A DNA stretch of 64,000 bases from Pseudomonas flexibilis (GCF_000802425.1 NZ_JRUD01000024.1:1-64000), one strand, 5' to 3'; positions 31,183 to 39,418 are shown, numbered from the stretch's first letter. A program made the numbers and translations. Notes: generated by a model not told the origin, from the sequence alone.

Positions 31183-32139
31183 TTACTTCAGCACACCGAC
31201 TTCACGGTAGTAGCGCTCGGCACCCGGGTGCAGCGGAATCGGCAGACCCTTGACCGCGTTTTCCAGGGTGATGCCCTTGGCCGCGGAGTGGGCGTTGCCC
31301 AGGCGCTCCAGGTTCTCGAAGGCCAGCTTGGTCATCTGGTAGGCGACTTCCTCGGAGACGTTCTCGTGGGTCACCAGCATGTTGGTGATCGAGGCGGTCA
31401 TTACGTCCTTGTCCTGGCCGTCATAGGTGCCGGCCGGGATCGGGCGCGCCTGGTACACCGGGCTGCCAATCTTCTCGACCACGTCCTTGGGGATTTCCAC
31501 GAAGGTGGTCGGCATCATCGCCGCCAGGTCACGGATGGCCGCCATGCCCAGGCCGGAGGACTGCAGGGTGGCGTCCAGCTGACGGTTCTTGATCAGCTCG
31601 ACCGACTCGGCGTAGGGCAGGAATTCCACGCGGCCCAGGTCTTCGTAGCTCAGGCCGGCGGCCTTGAAGATGGCGCGGGCGTTCAGCTCGGTGCCCGACT
31701 TGGGCGCCCCGACGGAGACACGCTTGCCCTTCAGGTCAGCCAGGGTCTTGATGCCGGATTCCTTGCTGGCCACCACCTGGATGTAGTTCGGGTAGATGGA
31801 GGCGATGGCGCGCAGCTTGTTGAGCGGCGCCTTGAAACCGGCGTCGGCATTGCCCTTCCAGGCGTCGTCCACCGAGTCGCCCAGCGAGAAGGCCAGCTCA
31901 CCGCGACCGGCCTGCAGCAGGTTGAGGTTTTCCACCGAGGCCTTGGTGGCCTGCACCGAGGTGCGGGCGCCGTCGATGCCGTTGCCGTACAGCTGGGACA
32001 GGGCCACGCCGATCGGGTAGTACACACCGCTGGTGCCACCGGTAAGTACGTTGATGAAGGTGGGTGCGGCGACAGCCGCGGTGCTGGCAGTGAAGGCGAC
32101 AGCGGCCGCGAACAGGCCGAAGCGTTTGCTCATGCGCAT
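31183..32139 (-). CDS. TAXI family TRAP transporter solute-binding protein, second system
   Basis: 318-residue periplasmic binding protein. The signal peptide reads FGLFAAAVAFTASTAAVA, and the mature start FINVLTGGTSGVYYPIGVAL is the TAXI family opening. DLKGKRVSVGAPKSGTELN follows near residue 130. The ATG at 32139 has AGGAG nine bases upstream; an in-frame TTG three codons earlier is less likely. It is the first gene behind the sigma54 promoter at 32225-32239 and probably the most highly expressed of the set. Confidence 0.93.
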   Translation of the reverse strand: MRMSKRFGLFAAAVAFTASTAAVAAPTFINVLTGGTSGVYYPIGVALSQLYGNGIDGARTSVQATKASVENLNLLQAGRGELAFSLGDSVDDAWKGNADAGFKAPLNKLRAIASIYPNYIQVVASKESGIKTLADLKGKRVSVGAPKSGTELNARAIFKAAGLSYEDLGRVEFLPYAESVELIKNRQLDATLQSSGLGMAAIRDLAAMMPTTFVEIPKDVVEKIGSPVYQARPIPAGTYDGQDKDVMTASITNMLVTHENVSEEVAYQMTKLAFENLERLGNAHSAAKGITLENAVKGLPIPLHPGAERYYREVGVLK

Positions 32140-32224
32140 GGATTGCAACTCCTTTTTTTATGGGCAGACCCCGCAAGGGGCGAAGCCGATCAACCCGACG
32201 GTCGAGGGGCTTGCCAATACCCTA

Positions 32225-32239
32225 GCAGGACCTGTGCCA
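32225..32239 (-). promoter_or_regulatory. Sigma54 (-24/-12) promoter for the second TAXI-TRAP operon
   Basis: On the minus strand TGGCACA-GGTC-CTGC has GG and GC with exactly ten bases between, and closely follows the sigma54 consensus TGGCACG-N4-TTGC. Transcription would begin near 32213, giving a leader of about 74 bases before the TAXI start. The neighbouring regulator DctD is a sigma54 activator, which makes the match meaningful. Confidence 0.72.
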
Positions 32240-32316
32240 GCGACATCGCAAGGGCTGACAAGCCCATGGGCCGCGCTCTGGCGAGCCGTCGCCAGTTCCC
32301 CGCCGCCAGAGAACCA

Positions 32317-32360
32317 GCGGGAATCCGCCCATAGCCGACCCGACATCGGCAAGAATCCGC
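32317..32360 (-). promoter_or_regulatory. Putative DctD enhancer (upstream activating) sites
   Basis: GAATCCGC occurs twice, at 32321-32328 and 32353-32360, 32 bases (three helical turns) apart. The first is part of the dyad GCGG-GAAT-CCGC (32317-32328). They lie about 105-150 bases upstream of the predicted sigma54 start site, the usual enhancer distance for NtrC-type activators, and resemble DctD sites known from rhizobia. Confidence 0.5.
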
Positions 32361-33716
32361 CTATTCCGACTCCGAATCGCTGACCCCGGCCGGCAGATAA
32401 CGGCTGCGCTGCAAGCCGTGACGCTGCATCTTTTCGTTGAGGGTGCGCCGCGGCAGCTGCAGCAGGGCCATCACCTCGGCGATGTTGCCCTGACAGCGTT
32501 GCAGTGCCTGGTGCAGGCACTGCGCCTCGAAGGCCTCCATCTGTGCGGCCAGCGACTGACTGACCGGCACCCGCGCCAGGCCCGGGCTGGCCAGGCCGAG
32601 CACATGGCGTTCCGCCGCGTTGATCAGCTCGCGCACGTTGCCCGGCCAGTCATGGGCCAGCAGCCGCGCCATGTCGGCCGGCTGCAGCGGCGGCGCGGCG
32701 CGGCCATGCCGCTCGGCGGCCTGGCGGGTGTAGTGGTCGAACAGCAGGGGAATGTCCTCGCGCCGCGCGCGCAGCGGCGGCACTTCGATTTCCGCCACGT
32801 TCAGGCGATAGAGCAGATCCTCGCGGAAGCGGCCGGCGCGCACCTCGTCGTGCAGGTCCGGCTTGGCGGCGCTGATCACCCGCACGTCGACGCGGATGCT
32901 GCGGTTGGAACCCAGGCGCTCCAGGCTCTGCTCCTGGATCACCCGCAGCAGCTTGACCTGCTGGGCCAGCGGCATGCTCTCGATCTCGTCGAGGAACAGG
33001 CTGCCGCCGTCGGCGTGCTCGATGCGCCCGATGCGCTTGCCCTGCGCGCCGGTGAAGGCGCCGCTCTCATGGCCGAACAGCTCGCTCTCGAAAATGCTTT
33101 CCGGAATCGCCGCGCAGTTGAGGGCGACGAACTCACGCCCGGCGCGCGGGCTGAAATCGTGCAGGCTGCGCGCCACCAATTCCTTGCCGCTGCCGGTCTC
33201 GCCGCGGATCAGCACGTTGACTGGCGCGCCGGCCAGCTCCAGCACCTGCTGGCGCAATTGCACCATGGCCGGCGAGGCGCCCAGCAGCAGGCTATCCAGC
33301 TGCCCCTTGCGGGCCACCTGGGCGCGCAACTGGCGGTTTTCCATGACCAGCCGGCGGGTATCCAGGGCGCGGCGCACGCTGTCCAGCAGGCGCTCGGGAC
33401 TGAACGGCTTCTCGATGAAGTCGTAGGCGCCGCGCTGCATGGCCTGCACCGCCATGTTCACGTCGCCGTGGCCGGTGACCAGGATCAGCGGCAGCTCGCG
33501 GTCGATGTCCGCCAGGCGCTCGAGCAGCTGCAGGCCGTCGCAGCCGGGCATGCGCACATCGCTGACCAGCACGCCGGGAAAGTCGCGGCCCAGCAGCGGC
33601 AGCGCCTCGGCGACCCCGGCGCAGACGCGCACGCTGACCCCGGACAGTTCCAGCCACTGGCGCACCGCCTGGCGGATGGCCGCCTCGTCGTCGATGAACA
33701 GTACTTCGGTGCTCAT
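32361..33716 (-). CDS. dctD: DctD-like sigma54-dependent response regulator
   Basis: 451-residue NtrC-family regulator. The receiver domain spans residues 1-120, with the phospho-acceptor expected at D53 in VSDVRMPG. The AAA+ domain spans about 145-380, with Walker A GETGSGKE, the sigma54-contact loop GAFTGA and GGSLFLDEIESM. A C-terminal helix-turn-helix includes GNIAEVMALLQLPRRTLNEKMQ. It activates sigma54 promoters after phosphorylation by the coupled kinase; the start codon overlaps the kinase stop (ATGA, 33713-33716). In Pseudomonas DctBD controls C4-dicarboxylate uptake; here a TAXI-type system is the neighbour, so the ligand may differ. Confidence 0.9.
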   Translation of the reverse strand: MSTEVLFIDDEAAIRQAVRQWLELSGVSVRVCAGVAEALPLLGRDFPGVLVSDVRMPGCDGLQLLERLADIDRELPLILVTGHGDVNMAVQAMQRGAYDFIEKPFSPERLLDSVRRALDTRRLVMENRQLRAQVARKGQLDSLLLGASPAMVQLRQQVLELAGAPVNVLIRGETGSGKELVARSLHDFSPRAGREFVALNCAAIPESIFESELFGHESGAFTGAQGKRIGRIEHADGGSLFLDEIESMPLAQQVKLLRVIQEQSLERLGSNRSIRVDVRVISAAKPDLHDEVRAGRFREDLLYRLNVAEIEVPPLRARREDIPLLFDHYTRQAAERHGRAAPPLQPADMARLLAHDWPGNVRELINAAERHVLGLASPGLARVPVSQSLAAQMEAFEAQCLHQALQRCQGNIAEVMALLQLPRRTLNEKMQRHGLQRSRYLPAGVSDSESE

Positions 33717-35476
33717 GCCCGTTGCCTCTCCGTCATGCCGATATGCTCCACCGCCGGCAGCCGCAGGGTGAAGATGGCGCCTTGCGCCGCGTTGGCAGCC
33801 TGCAGGCTGCCGCCCAGGTCACGCAGGATGCCATAGGAAATCGCCAGCCCCAGCCCCAGACCCTCGCCCACCGGCTTGGTGGTGAAGAAGGGATCGAACA
33901 GGTGGGGCAGATGCTGCGGATCGATGCCGCCGCCGTTGTCGGCCACCGACAGCGCCCAGCTCTCCCCGTCGCGGCGCGTGCCGATGGCCAGGCAGGGCGC
34001 CGGCTGGTCGGCGCAGGCGTCCAGGGCGTTGTCCAGCAGGTTGACCAGCACCTGTTCGACACGGATCGCCTCGCCCAGCACTTCGGCGCGCGGGTCCACC
34101 GCCAGCTCCACGCGCACCGCCGATCCCCGCAGGCGCGGCGCCAGCAGCTGCAGCGCGCGCTCCACCACCGGCGCCAGACGCACCTGTTCGCGCAGCCCGC
34201 CGGGGCTGTTGCGGGCGAAGGTCTTCAGGTGGCCGGTCAGCGCGCTCATGCGCGCCACCAACGCGTCGACCTGCTCCAGCGCTTCCGCCATGTCGGCGGC
34301 GCGACCGCTGCGCTGCAGCAGCTGCAGGCTACCCAGCTGCATGCGCAGCGCGGTCAGCGGCTGGTTCAGCTCGTGGGCCAGGGCGGCGGACATCTGCCCG
34401 AGCGCGGCCAGCTTGGCGGCCTGCACCAGGCCCTCCTGGGTGCGGCGCAGCTCCTCGGTGCGCTCGACCACCAGCCGCTCCAGCTCGGCGCGGCTGCGCC
34501 GCAGCAGCTGGCGGTTGCGCCGGCGCTGCAGCCCGTAGAGGGCGCCGAAGGCCAGCGTCATCCACAGGGCGGCGGCGATCAGCCGGTAGGCCAGCACCGT
34601 GTCGGCGACCACCGCGGGGTCCTGCAGCAGGTGCAGGGTCCAGTCCTCGGTGGGCAGCGCCTGGTGCTGCCAGAAATAGTCGCGCGGACCGTCCGGCCCG
34701 TGCAGGCGACGCAGCTCGCCGTCGTCAAAGGCGAGCCGCGTCTCGCTGGGCAGTGCACGCAGGTTCTGTTCGGCGTACTTGCGCTCGGCCAGCAGGCGCG
34801 CTCGCTGTTCGCCGCTCAGCGGTTGCAGGTGGCCGAAGCGCCAGGCGGGCCGGTTGCTGAGGATCACCACGCCGTGGTCGTCGCTGATCAGCAGGGTGCC
34901 GTGCTGGCCCACCCAATCGCGCTGCAGCTCCTCGAGCTCCAGCTTGACCACCAGCACGCCGAGCGGCTCGCCATCCTCGACCCGCCGCGAGAAGAAGTAG
35001 CCGGGAATGCCGGTGGTGACGCCCACCGCGAAATAGCGCCCGGCGCCCTGCTCCAGCGCGTTGCTGAAATACGGGCGGAACCGGTAGTCGTGGCCGACGA
35101 AGCTGCTCGGCTCGTTCCAGTTGCTGGCGGCCAGCGTCTGGCCGTGGCGGTCCAGCACATAGAGCACGCTGGAGCCGGCCGCCTGGTTGAGGCGCTCCAG
35201 CCGCTCGTTGAGGGCCTGGCGCAGCGCCGGGTTGTGCGGATCGCGCAGCAGGCGGTGCACGGCGGTGTCCTCGGCGAGCAGCGCCGGCAAGGCGCGAAAG
35301 CGCTCCACCAGGGTGTGCAGATTCTGCCGGTACAGCTCCAGCTGCGCGCGCCCTTCCAGGCTGCGGGCTTCCCAGGCGCTGCGCTCGCCCAGCCGGCCGG
35401 CCAGCCAGACGCACAGCAGGCCGCCACAGAGGATCAGCAGGACGTGGAACAGGACGGAACGGCGCAGACGGGGCAC
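33713..35476 (-). CDS. dctB: DctB-like sensor histidine kinase
   Basis: About 587 residues from a GTG at 35476. Two membrane helices (near residues 8-28 and 305-325) flank a periplasmic double-Cache-type sensor domain, with a DctB-like segment around YRFRPYFSNALEQGAGRYFAVG. A coiled coil leads to the H-box LAHELNQPLTALRMQLG, and the ATPase domain carries NLLDNALDAC, DNGGGI and GEGLGLGLAIS. It phosphorylates the overlapping DctD. The longer reading to 35617 would run into the REP element and add a non-hydrophobic leader, so it is rejected. The exact start is uncertain. Confidence 0.88.
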   Translation of the reverse strand: MPRLRRSVLFHVLLILCGGLLCVWLAGRLGERSAWEARSLEGRAQLELYRQNLHTLVERFRALPALLAEDTAVHRLLRDPHNPALRQALNERLERLNQAAGSSVLYVLDRHGQTLAASNWNEPSSFVGHDYRFRPYFSNALEQGAGRYFAVGVTTGIPGYFFSRRVEDGEPLGVLVVKLELEELQRDWVGQHGTLLISDDHGVVILSNRPAWRFGHLQPLSGEQRARLLAERKYAEQNLRALPSETRLAFDDGELRRLHGPDGPRDYFWQHQALPTEDWTLHLLQDPAVVADTVLAYRLIAAALWMTLAFGALYGLQRRRNRQLLRRSRAELERLVVERTEELRRTQEGLVQAAKLAALGQMSAALAHELNQPLTALRMQLGSLQLLQRSGRAADMAEALEQVDALVARMSALTGHLKTFARNSPGGLREQVRLAPVVERALQLLAPRLRGSAVRVELAVDPRAEVLGEAIRVEQVLVNLLDNALDACADQPAPCLAIGTRRDGESWALSVADNGGGIDPQHLPHLFDPFFTTKPVGEGLGLGLAISYGILRDLGGSLQAANAAQGAIFTLRLPAVEHIGMTERQRA

Positions 35477-35570
35477 GACGCGACTCGGCAGGCGAACGGG
35501 ATCGGCATGGTATGCCAGGCGGCGCGCGCGTGCAGCACGCCTCCATCGGGTCGCACGGGGCCCGTTTGTT

Positions 35571-35654
35571 GTAGGAGCGGCTTCAGCCGCCGGCTTTCGC
35601 CCATGACCGCACGACAAGCATCGCGGCTGAAGCCGCTCCTACGGCCGCTCCTAC
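35571..35654. repeat. REP pair (inverted GTAGGAGCGGCTTCAGCCGC units)
   Basis: A unit at 35571-35590 and its inverted copy at 35623-35642 (GCGGCTGAAGCCGCTCCTAC) are separated by 32 bases; a partial third copy (GGCCGCTCCTAC) follows at 35643-35654. This is the common Pseudomonas REP sequence. It sits between cfa and dctB on the minus strand and can fold into a long hairpin that may end or protect the cfa transcript. Confidence 0.85.
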
Positions 35655-35666
35655 CGGTTCGGTGCC

Positions 35667-36851
35667 TCAGACGTACAGGTCGGTGCGGCTCCAGGGCAAC
35701 CTGTGCGAACCGTCGGCCAGCGGCCGCACGGCGAGGATCTGGTGCAGGTTGATCCAGTTGTGGCGGAAGCCGTAGGCGCAACCGGCGAGGTACAGGCGCC
35801 AGATGCGCAGGGTCTTCTCGTCGACCAGCCGCGCGGCTTCCGCCAGCCGCGCCTCGAGGTTGCCGCTCCAGAACTCGAGGGTACGCGCGTAGTGCAGGCG
35901 CAGGCTTTCCACGTCCACCACATCCAGCCCCTGCTCGCTCATCTGCGCGATGGCGGTGGACAAGTGCGGCAGTTCGCCGTGGGGGAACACGTAGCGTCCG
36001 ATGAACTCGCCGGCGCCGCGGCCGACCGGCCGGCCATCCGGATAGCGCGAGGTGATGCCGTGGTTGAGCACCAGGCCGCCCGGCTTCACCGCGTCGAACA
36101 GGTGGCGGAAGTACAGCCCCAGGTTGGCGTGGCCGACGTGCTCGAACATGCCGACGCTGACCACCTTGTCGAAGCGCCCGTCCCCGGGCAGGTCGCGGTA
36201 GTCCATCAGCTCCAGGCTCACGCGATCCGCCAGACCCTCGGCGTCGACCCGCTCGCGGGCCAGCGCCAGCTGCTGGCGACTCAGGGTGATGCCGGTGACC
36301 TGGACGCCGTACTCCCGGGCGGCGAAGCGCGCCAGGCCGCCCCAGCCGCAGCCGACATCCAGCAGTCGCTCGCCCGGCTGCAGGCGCAGCTTGCGGCACA
36401 GGTGATCGAGCTTGGCGCGCTGCGCCGTGGCCAGGTCTTCCGTGCCGGTCGGGAAATAGGCGCAGGAGTAGACCATCTCCGGATCGAGCCACAGGGCGTA
36501 GAAGGCGTTGGACAGGTCGTAGTGGTAGGCGATGGCCTCGGCGTCGGTCTGCCGGTCATGGGCCACGCGCGCCTCCGGCGCGGTGCTGTCGGCCACCCCC
36601 ATGGCAGCGCTGAGCTGGTCGGCCAGGGCAATGACATCGGGCAGCGGCCCCTGCAGGTCCAGGCCGCCGTCGATATAGGCGCCGGCCAGGGCGTCCAGGC
36701 GCGGGCTCGCCAGCAGGGCGAGCAGCGCCGGATCCTTGATGTCCAGGGTCACGCGCGGGTCCGGGCCGAGCTCCAGTTGCTGGCCATCCCAGAGCCGCAG
36801 ACGCAGCGGCAGGCGCAGCGCGCGCAAGGCCGGGGGGAGAGTCGCCTGCAT
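35667..36851 (-). CDS. cfa: Cyclopropane-fatty-acyl-phospholipid synthase
   Basis: 394-residue S-adenosylmethionine-dependent enzyme that adds a methylene bridge to unsaturated acyl chains of membrane lipids, usually on entry into stationary phase. The N-terminal domain (1-95) is followed by HYDLSNAFYALWLDPEMVYSCAYF, the SAM motif LLDVGCGWGGLARFA near residue 165, FEHVGHANLGLYF, and the late active-site segment YLAGCAYGFRHNW. The length is normal. Its ribosome site lies in the loop of a small hairpin next to the start. It lies just downstream of ubiT on the same strand, but a GC-rich palindrome separates them. Confidence 0.93.
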   Translation of the reverse strand: MQATLPPALRALRLPLRLRLWDGQQLELGPDPRVTLDIKDPALLALLASPRLDALAGAYIDGGLDLQGPLPDVIALADQLSAAMGVADSTAPEARVAHDRQTDAEAIAYHYDLSNAFYALWLDPEMVYSCAYFPTGTEDLATAQRAKLDHLCRKLRLQPGERLLDVGCGWGGLARFAAREYGVQVTGITLSRQQLALARERVDAEGLADRVSLELMDYRDLPGDGRFDKVVSVGMFEHVGHANLGLYFRHLFDAVKPGGLVLNHGITSRYPDGRPVGRGAGEFIGRYVFPHGELPHLSTAIAQMSEQGLDVVDVESLRLHYARTLEFWSGNLEARLAEAARLVDEKTLRIWRLYLAGCAYGFRHNWINLHQILAVRPLADGSHRLPWSRTDLYV

Positions 36852-36881
36852 GTTCCAGTTCCTCCGTTGGGGGTCTGGAAC
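36852..36881 (-). promoter_or_regulatory. Hairpin holding the cfa ribosome site in its loop
   Basis: GTTCCAG (36852-36858) and CTGGAAC (36875-36881) are complementary and abut the cfa start codon. The Shine-Dalgarno GGAGG is in the 16-base loop. It could present or mask the site for regulation; chance is not excluded. Confidence 0.35.
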
Positions 36882-36895
36882 TCAAGCGTAGACCA

Positions 36896-36917
36896 GCGCG
36901 GCGGCGCGCCGCCGCGC
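36896..36917 (-). terminator. GC-rich perfect palindrome after ubiT
   Basis: A perfect 22-base palindrome made only of G and C folds to a nine-base-pair stem with a four-base loop, three bases after the ubiT stop. It lacks a T-run, so termination would be partial. It separates the ubi genes from cfa. Confidence 0.45.
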
Positions 36918-36920
36918 GGT

Positions 36921-37433
36921 TTACAGGCTGGCGGCGGGCTGAGCCGGCTGGGCGCCCTCCTTCGCCGCCTCGCCCAGGGTGCGCAGCAGCTGCCACAGCC
37001 AGGCTGGCATGTCGTCCGGATCCAGGCTGTCGAGCAGGTTCTTGATCGCCAGGCCCAGGTCGGTGTCGCCCTCGATCACCAGGCGCCGGCGGAAGAACAG
37101 CGTGTCCGGATCTTCCTGGCGGCTGGCCAGCAGCAGGAACTCCTTCCATTGCCCGCGAATGCACACGTCGGCGCTGTCGCCACGCACCAGCCGCAACCCG
37201 CCCGGGGTGCGGGTGATATTCCAGGCCAGGCCCAGGTCGCTGACCTCCAGGCGCAGCCAGCGGCCGTCGAGCAGGTCGAAGGCGCCATCGGCCAGCGGCG
37301 CGGCGAAGATGCGCGCCACCGCGCGCTCCAGCACCTGCTTCTGGACGATGAAGGGCACGTGGCGGCTCAGCGGCAGCAGCGGCTCGCCGACCTTCAGGGC
37401 CAGGCGCGCCAGTTTCGGGCTCAGGGTCAGCAC
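36921..37433 (-). CDS. ubiT: UbiT, SCP2-domain accessory factor for anaerobic ubiquinone synthesis
   Basis: 170-residue protein with an SCP2-type lipid-binding domain (about 35-140), matching the E. coli YhbT/UbiT family that helps ubiquinone synthesis without oxygen, probably by binding the prenylated intermediates. Notable segments are SRHVPFIVQKQVLERAVARIF and RLVIEGDTDLGLAIKNLLDSLD. It overlaps the end of ubiV by seven bases and shares the operon with ubiU and ubiV, as in other denitrifying or facultative bacteria. Confidence 0.88.
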   Translation of the reverse strand: MLTLSPKLARLALKVGEPLLPLSRHVPFIVQKQVLERAVARIFAAPLADGAFDLLDGRWLRLEVSDLGLAWNITRTPGGLRLVRGDSADVCIRGQWKEFLLLASRQEDPDTLFFRRRLVIEGDTDLGLAIKNLLDSLDPDDMPAWLWQLLRTLGEAAKEGAQPAQPAASL

Positions 37434-38320
37434 AGGCCCACCTCCTCGGCGCGCAGCATGCCGGGCTGGCCGTACCAGTAGCCGTTGCAGCCGTCGATGG
37501 CCAGCGGCGGCAGGGCGCCGCCACGCACCGCGTCGAAGCCGCGAATGATCTCCGCCATGCCCTCGGCGCGCGGGCTCAGGCGCAGGATGTCGACGCCGCT
37601 GTCGCGCAGCTGCGGGTATTCGGCGAGCAGGTTGCAGACCCTGGCCGACATGGTCTGGATGCCGTTGATGGTGAACATCGCCTCGCCCTCCTGACTGAGC
37701 AGCGGAATGCCTTCGGGGTAGTTCTGGCAGACGAACTCGCAGTCATCCTTGGGGCGGTTCTCGGCGCGGGCGGTGAAGCAGCGCGCCGAGTAGGCCAGCG
37801 GCAGGTGTCCGTAGGCGAACAGCTCCACTTCCGGACGCGGCACGCCCAGCGTATCCAGCTGCTGCAGGCTGTCGTGCACCAGCGCGCCGGAGACTTCCAC
37901 CGGCGGGCACCAGCGGCGCATGCCCAGGTCGATCAGCTCGGCCAGCGCGTGGCCGTTGTAGATGTTCAGGGCCGGTCCGGCGACGAACGGCAGGCGGTTT
38001 TCGCTGAGCATCTGCACCGCGCCGATGTCGTTGGCCTCCACCAGCAGCTCGCCGTTGTTGCACAGGCGGCGCAGGCTGGACAGCTCGCTGGCCGCCTCGA
38101 TCAGGGTCAGGCCGGAGAGCACCAGTTCGGCCTGGCAGCCGGCCTCGCGCAGCTCGCGGGCCAGACCCAGCCAGCCGTCAAGGCTGAAGGCGCGGCGCTT
38201 GGAGCAGACGGTCTCGCCCAGGTAGATGATGTCCAGCGGCTGCTGGAGCATGTCGGCGTAGAAGGTCTGCAGTGTTTCGCGGGTCCAGTAGAACAGGACC
38301 GGTCCCAGGCTGAGTTTCAT
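37427..38320 (-). CDS. ubiV: UbiV, oxygen-independent ubiquinone hydroxylation protein
   Basis: 297-residue member of the U32 peptidase family that forms a complex with UbiU and, using an iron-sulfur cluster, hydroxylates ubiquinone precursors without O2. The cluster cysteines known from E. coli (39, 180, 193, 197) have counterparts here at C39, C181, C194 and C198 with identical spacing (C-x12-C-x3-C). The start at 38320 gives the family N-terminus MKLSLGPVLFYW. It follows ubiU by ten bases and overlaps ubiT by seven. Confidence 0.93.
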   Translation of the reverse strand: MKLSLGPVLFYWTRETLQTFYADMLQQPLDIIYLGETVCSKRRAFSLDGWLGLARELREAGCQAELVLSGLTLIEAASELSSLRRLCNNGELLVEANDIGAVQMLSENRLPFVAGPALNIYNGHALAELIDLGMRRWCPPVEVSGALVHDSLQQLDTLGVPRPEVELFAYGHLPLAYSARCFTARAENRPKDDCEFVCQNYPEGIPLLSQEGEAMFTINGIQTMSARVCNLLAEYPQLRDSGVDILRLSPRAEGMAEIIRGFDAVRGGALPPLAIDGCNGYWYGQPGMLRAEEVGLC

Positions 38321-38330
38321 GCGGTTCTCC

Positions 38331-39326
38331 TCACTGCCAGGCACGGTGGTAGGCGCCCAGGGTGGTCTGGCTGCCCTCGGACAGCCCGCCCAGCGCGGCG
38401 CGCCAGCCGGACTGCACGGCGAAGTTCTTCGGCGCCCGCTTATAGGCATCCAGCGCCTCGCGCCAGACGTGGGTGACCTGTTCGACGTAGGCCGGGCTGC
38501 GCTGGCGGCCTTCGATCTTCACGGCGGCGATGCCGATCTCGGCGAGCTGCGGGATCAGGTCCAGGGTGTTCAGGCTGGTGGGTTCTTCCAGGGCGTGGAA
38601 GCGCTGGCCGTTGACCATGAAGCGGCCCTTGCACAGGGTCGGGTAGCCGGCGGCCTCGCCGTCGGCGTAGCGGTCGATGAGCACGCCGTTGAGGCGTGAG
38701 CTCAGGCCCTGGGCTTCCTGCTCCCAGCGCACCGCCTTGGCCGGCGAGCAGACGCCGCACAGGTTGGGCGATTCGCCGGTGATGTAGGACGACAGGTGGC
38801 AGCGGCCCTCGGCCATGATGCACAGGCTGCCGAAGGCGAACACCTCCAGCGGCACCGTGGTCTTCTCCGCCAGCGCCTTGACCTGCGCCAGCGACAGCAC
38901 GCGCGGCAGCACCGCGCGCTTGATGCCGTAGCGCTGCTGGAACAGGGCCAGCGCCGCCGGGTTGGTGGCCGAGCCCTGCACCGAGAGGTGCAGGTTGAGG
39001 TTGGGGTGGCGCTTGCTGGCGTAGGCCAGCACGCCGGGGTCGGCGCAGATCAGCGCATCGACGCCCAGGTCGGCGGCGCGGTCCACCGCGGCCTGCCAGC
39101 GTTGCCAGCCGCCGGGCTGGGCGTAGGTGTTGACGGCGATGTACAGCTGGCGGCCTTCCTTGCGGATCAGCTGCAGGCCGGCATCCAGTTGCTTGTCGTC
39201 CAGGTTCAGGCCGGCGAAATGGCGGGCATTGGTGTCATCGCGAAAGCCGACATAGATCGCATCGGCACCCTGCCGCACCGCGGCCTTCAGGGCGGGCAGG
39301 CTGCCCGCCGGACAAACCAGTTGCAT
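38331..39326 (-). CDS. ubiU: UbiU, oxygen-independent ubiquinone hydroxylation protein
   Basis: 331-residue U32-family partner of UbiV. All four 4Fe-4S cysteines are present at the E. coli numbering: C169, C176, C193 and C232, in SLCIMAEGRCHL, GVCSPAK and PTLCKGRF. The opening MQLVCPAGSLPALKAAVRQG is the family start. It provides ubiquinone under low oxygen, which fits denitrification or anaerobic respiration. It is the first gene of ubiU-ubiV-ubiT and is preceded by an Anr-type promoter. No ubiquinone gene for the aerobic route is in the window. Confidence 0.95.
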   Translation of the reverse strand: MQLVCPAGSLPALKAAVRQGADAIYVGFRDDTNARHFAGLNLDDKQLDAGLQLIRKEGRQLYIAVNTYAQPGGWQRWQAAVDRAADLGVDALICADPGVLAYASKRHPNLNLHLSVQGSATNPAALALFQQRYGIKRAVLPRVLSLAQVKALAEKTTVPLEVFAFGSLCIMAEGRCHLSSYITGESPNLCGVCSPAKAVRWEQEAQGLSSRLNGVLIDRYADGEAAGYPTLCKGRFMVNGQRFHALEEPTSLNTLDLIPQLAEIGIAAVKIEGRQRSPAYVEQVTHVWREALDAYKRAPKNFAVQSGWRAALGGLSEGSQTTLGAYHRAWQ

Positions 39327-39357
39327 GGCAACACCTCAAGCGCAGTAAACCGACCGC

Positions 39358-39399
39358 ACTTTAGGCGCATGTCGCGCAATCACCCTTGATGGTCGTCAA
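39358..39399 (-). promoter_or_regulatory. Class II Anr/FNR promoter of ubiU-ubiV-ubiT
   Basis: An Anr/FNR box, on the minus strand TTGAC-GACC-ATCAA (39399-39386), matches the TTGAT-N4-ATCAA consensus except for one base. TAAAGT (39363-39358) sits exactly where the -10 hexamer falls if the box is centred at -41.5; the start would be near 39351, 25 bases before the ubiU ATG. The geometry supports activation by low oxygen. Confidence 0.75.
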
Positions 39400-39418
39400 T
39401 CAAACGGTGCCGAGGGTC

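Noticed and set aside
29096-31210. 704-codon plus-strand frame opposite the second TRAP permease gene
   Set aside because: Hydrophobic helices of the permease read in reverse give a His-Gln-Gly-Asp-rich product; no independent support.
35477-35617. Longer N-terminus for the DctB-like kinase
   Set aside because: It would run into the REP element and put a charged, non-hydrophobic leader before the first membrane helix.
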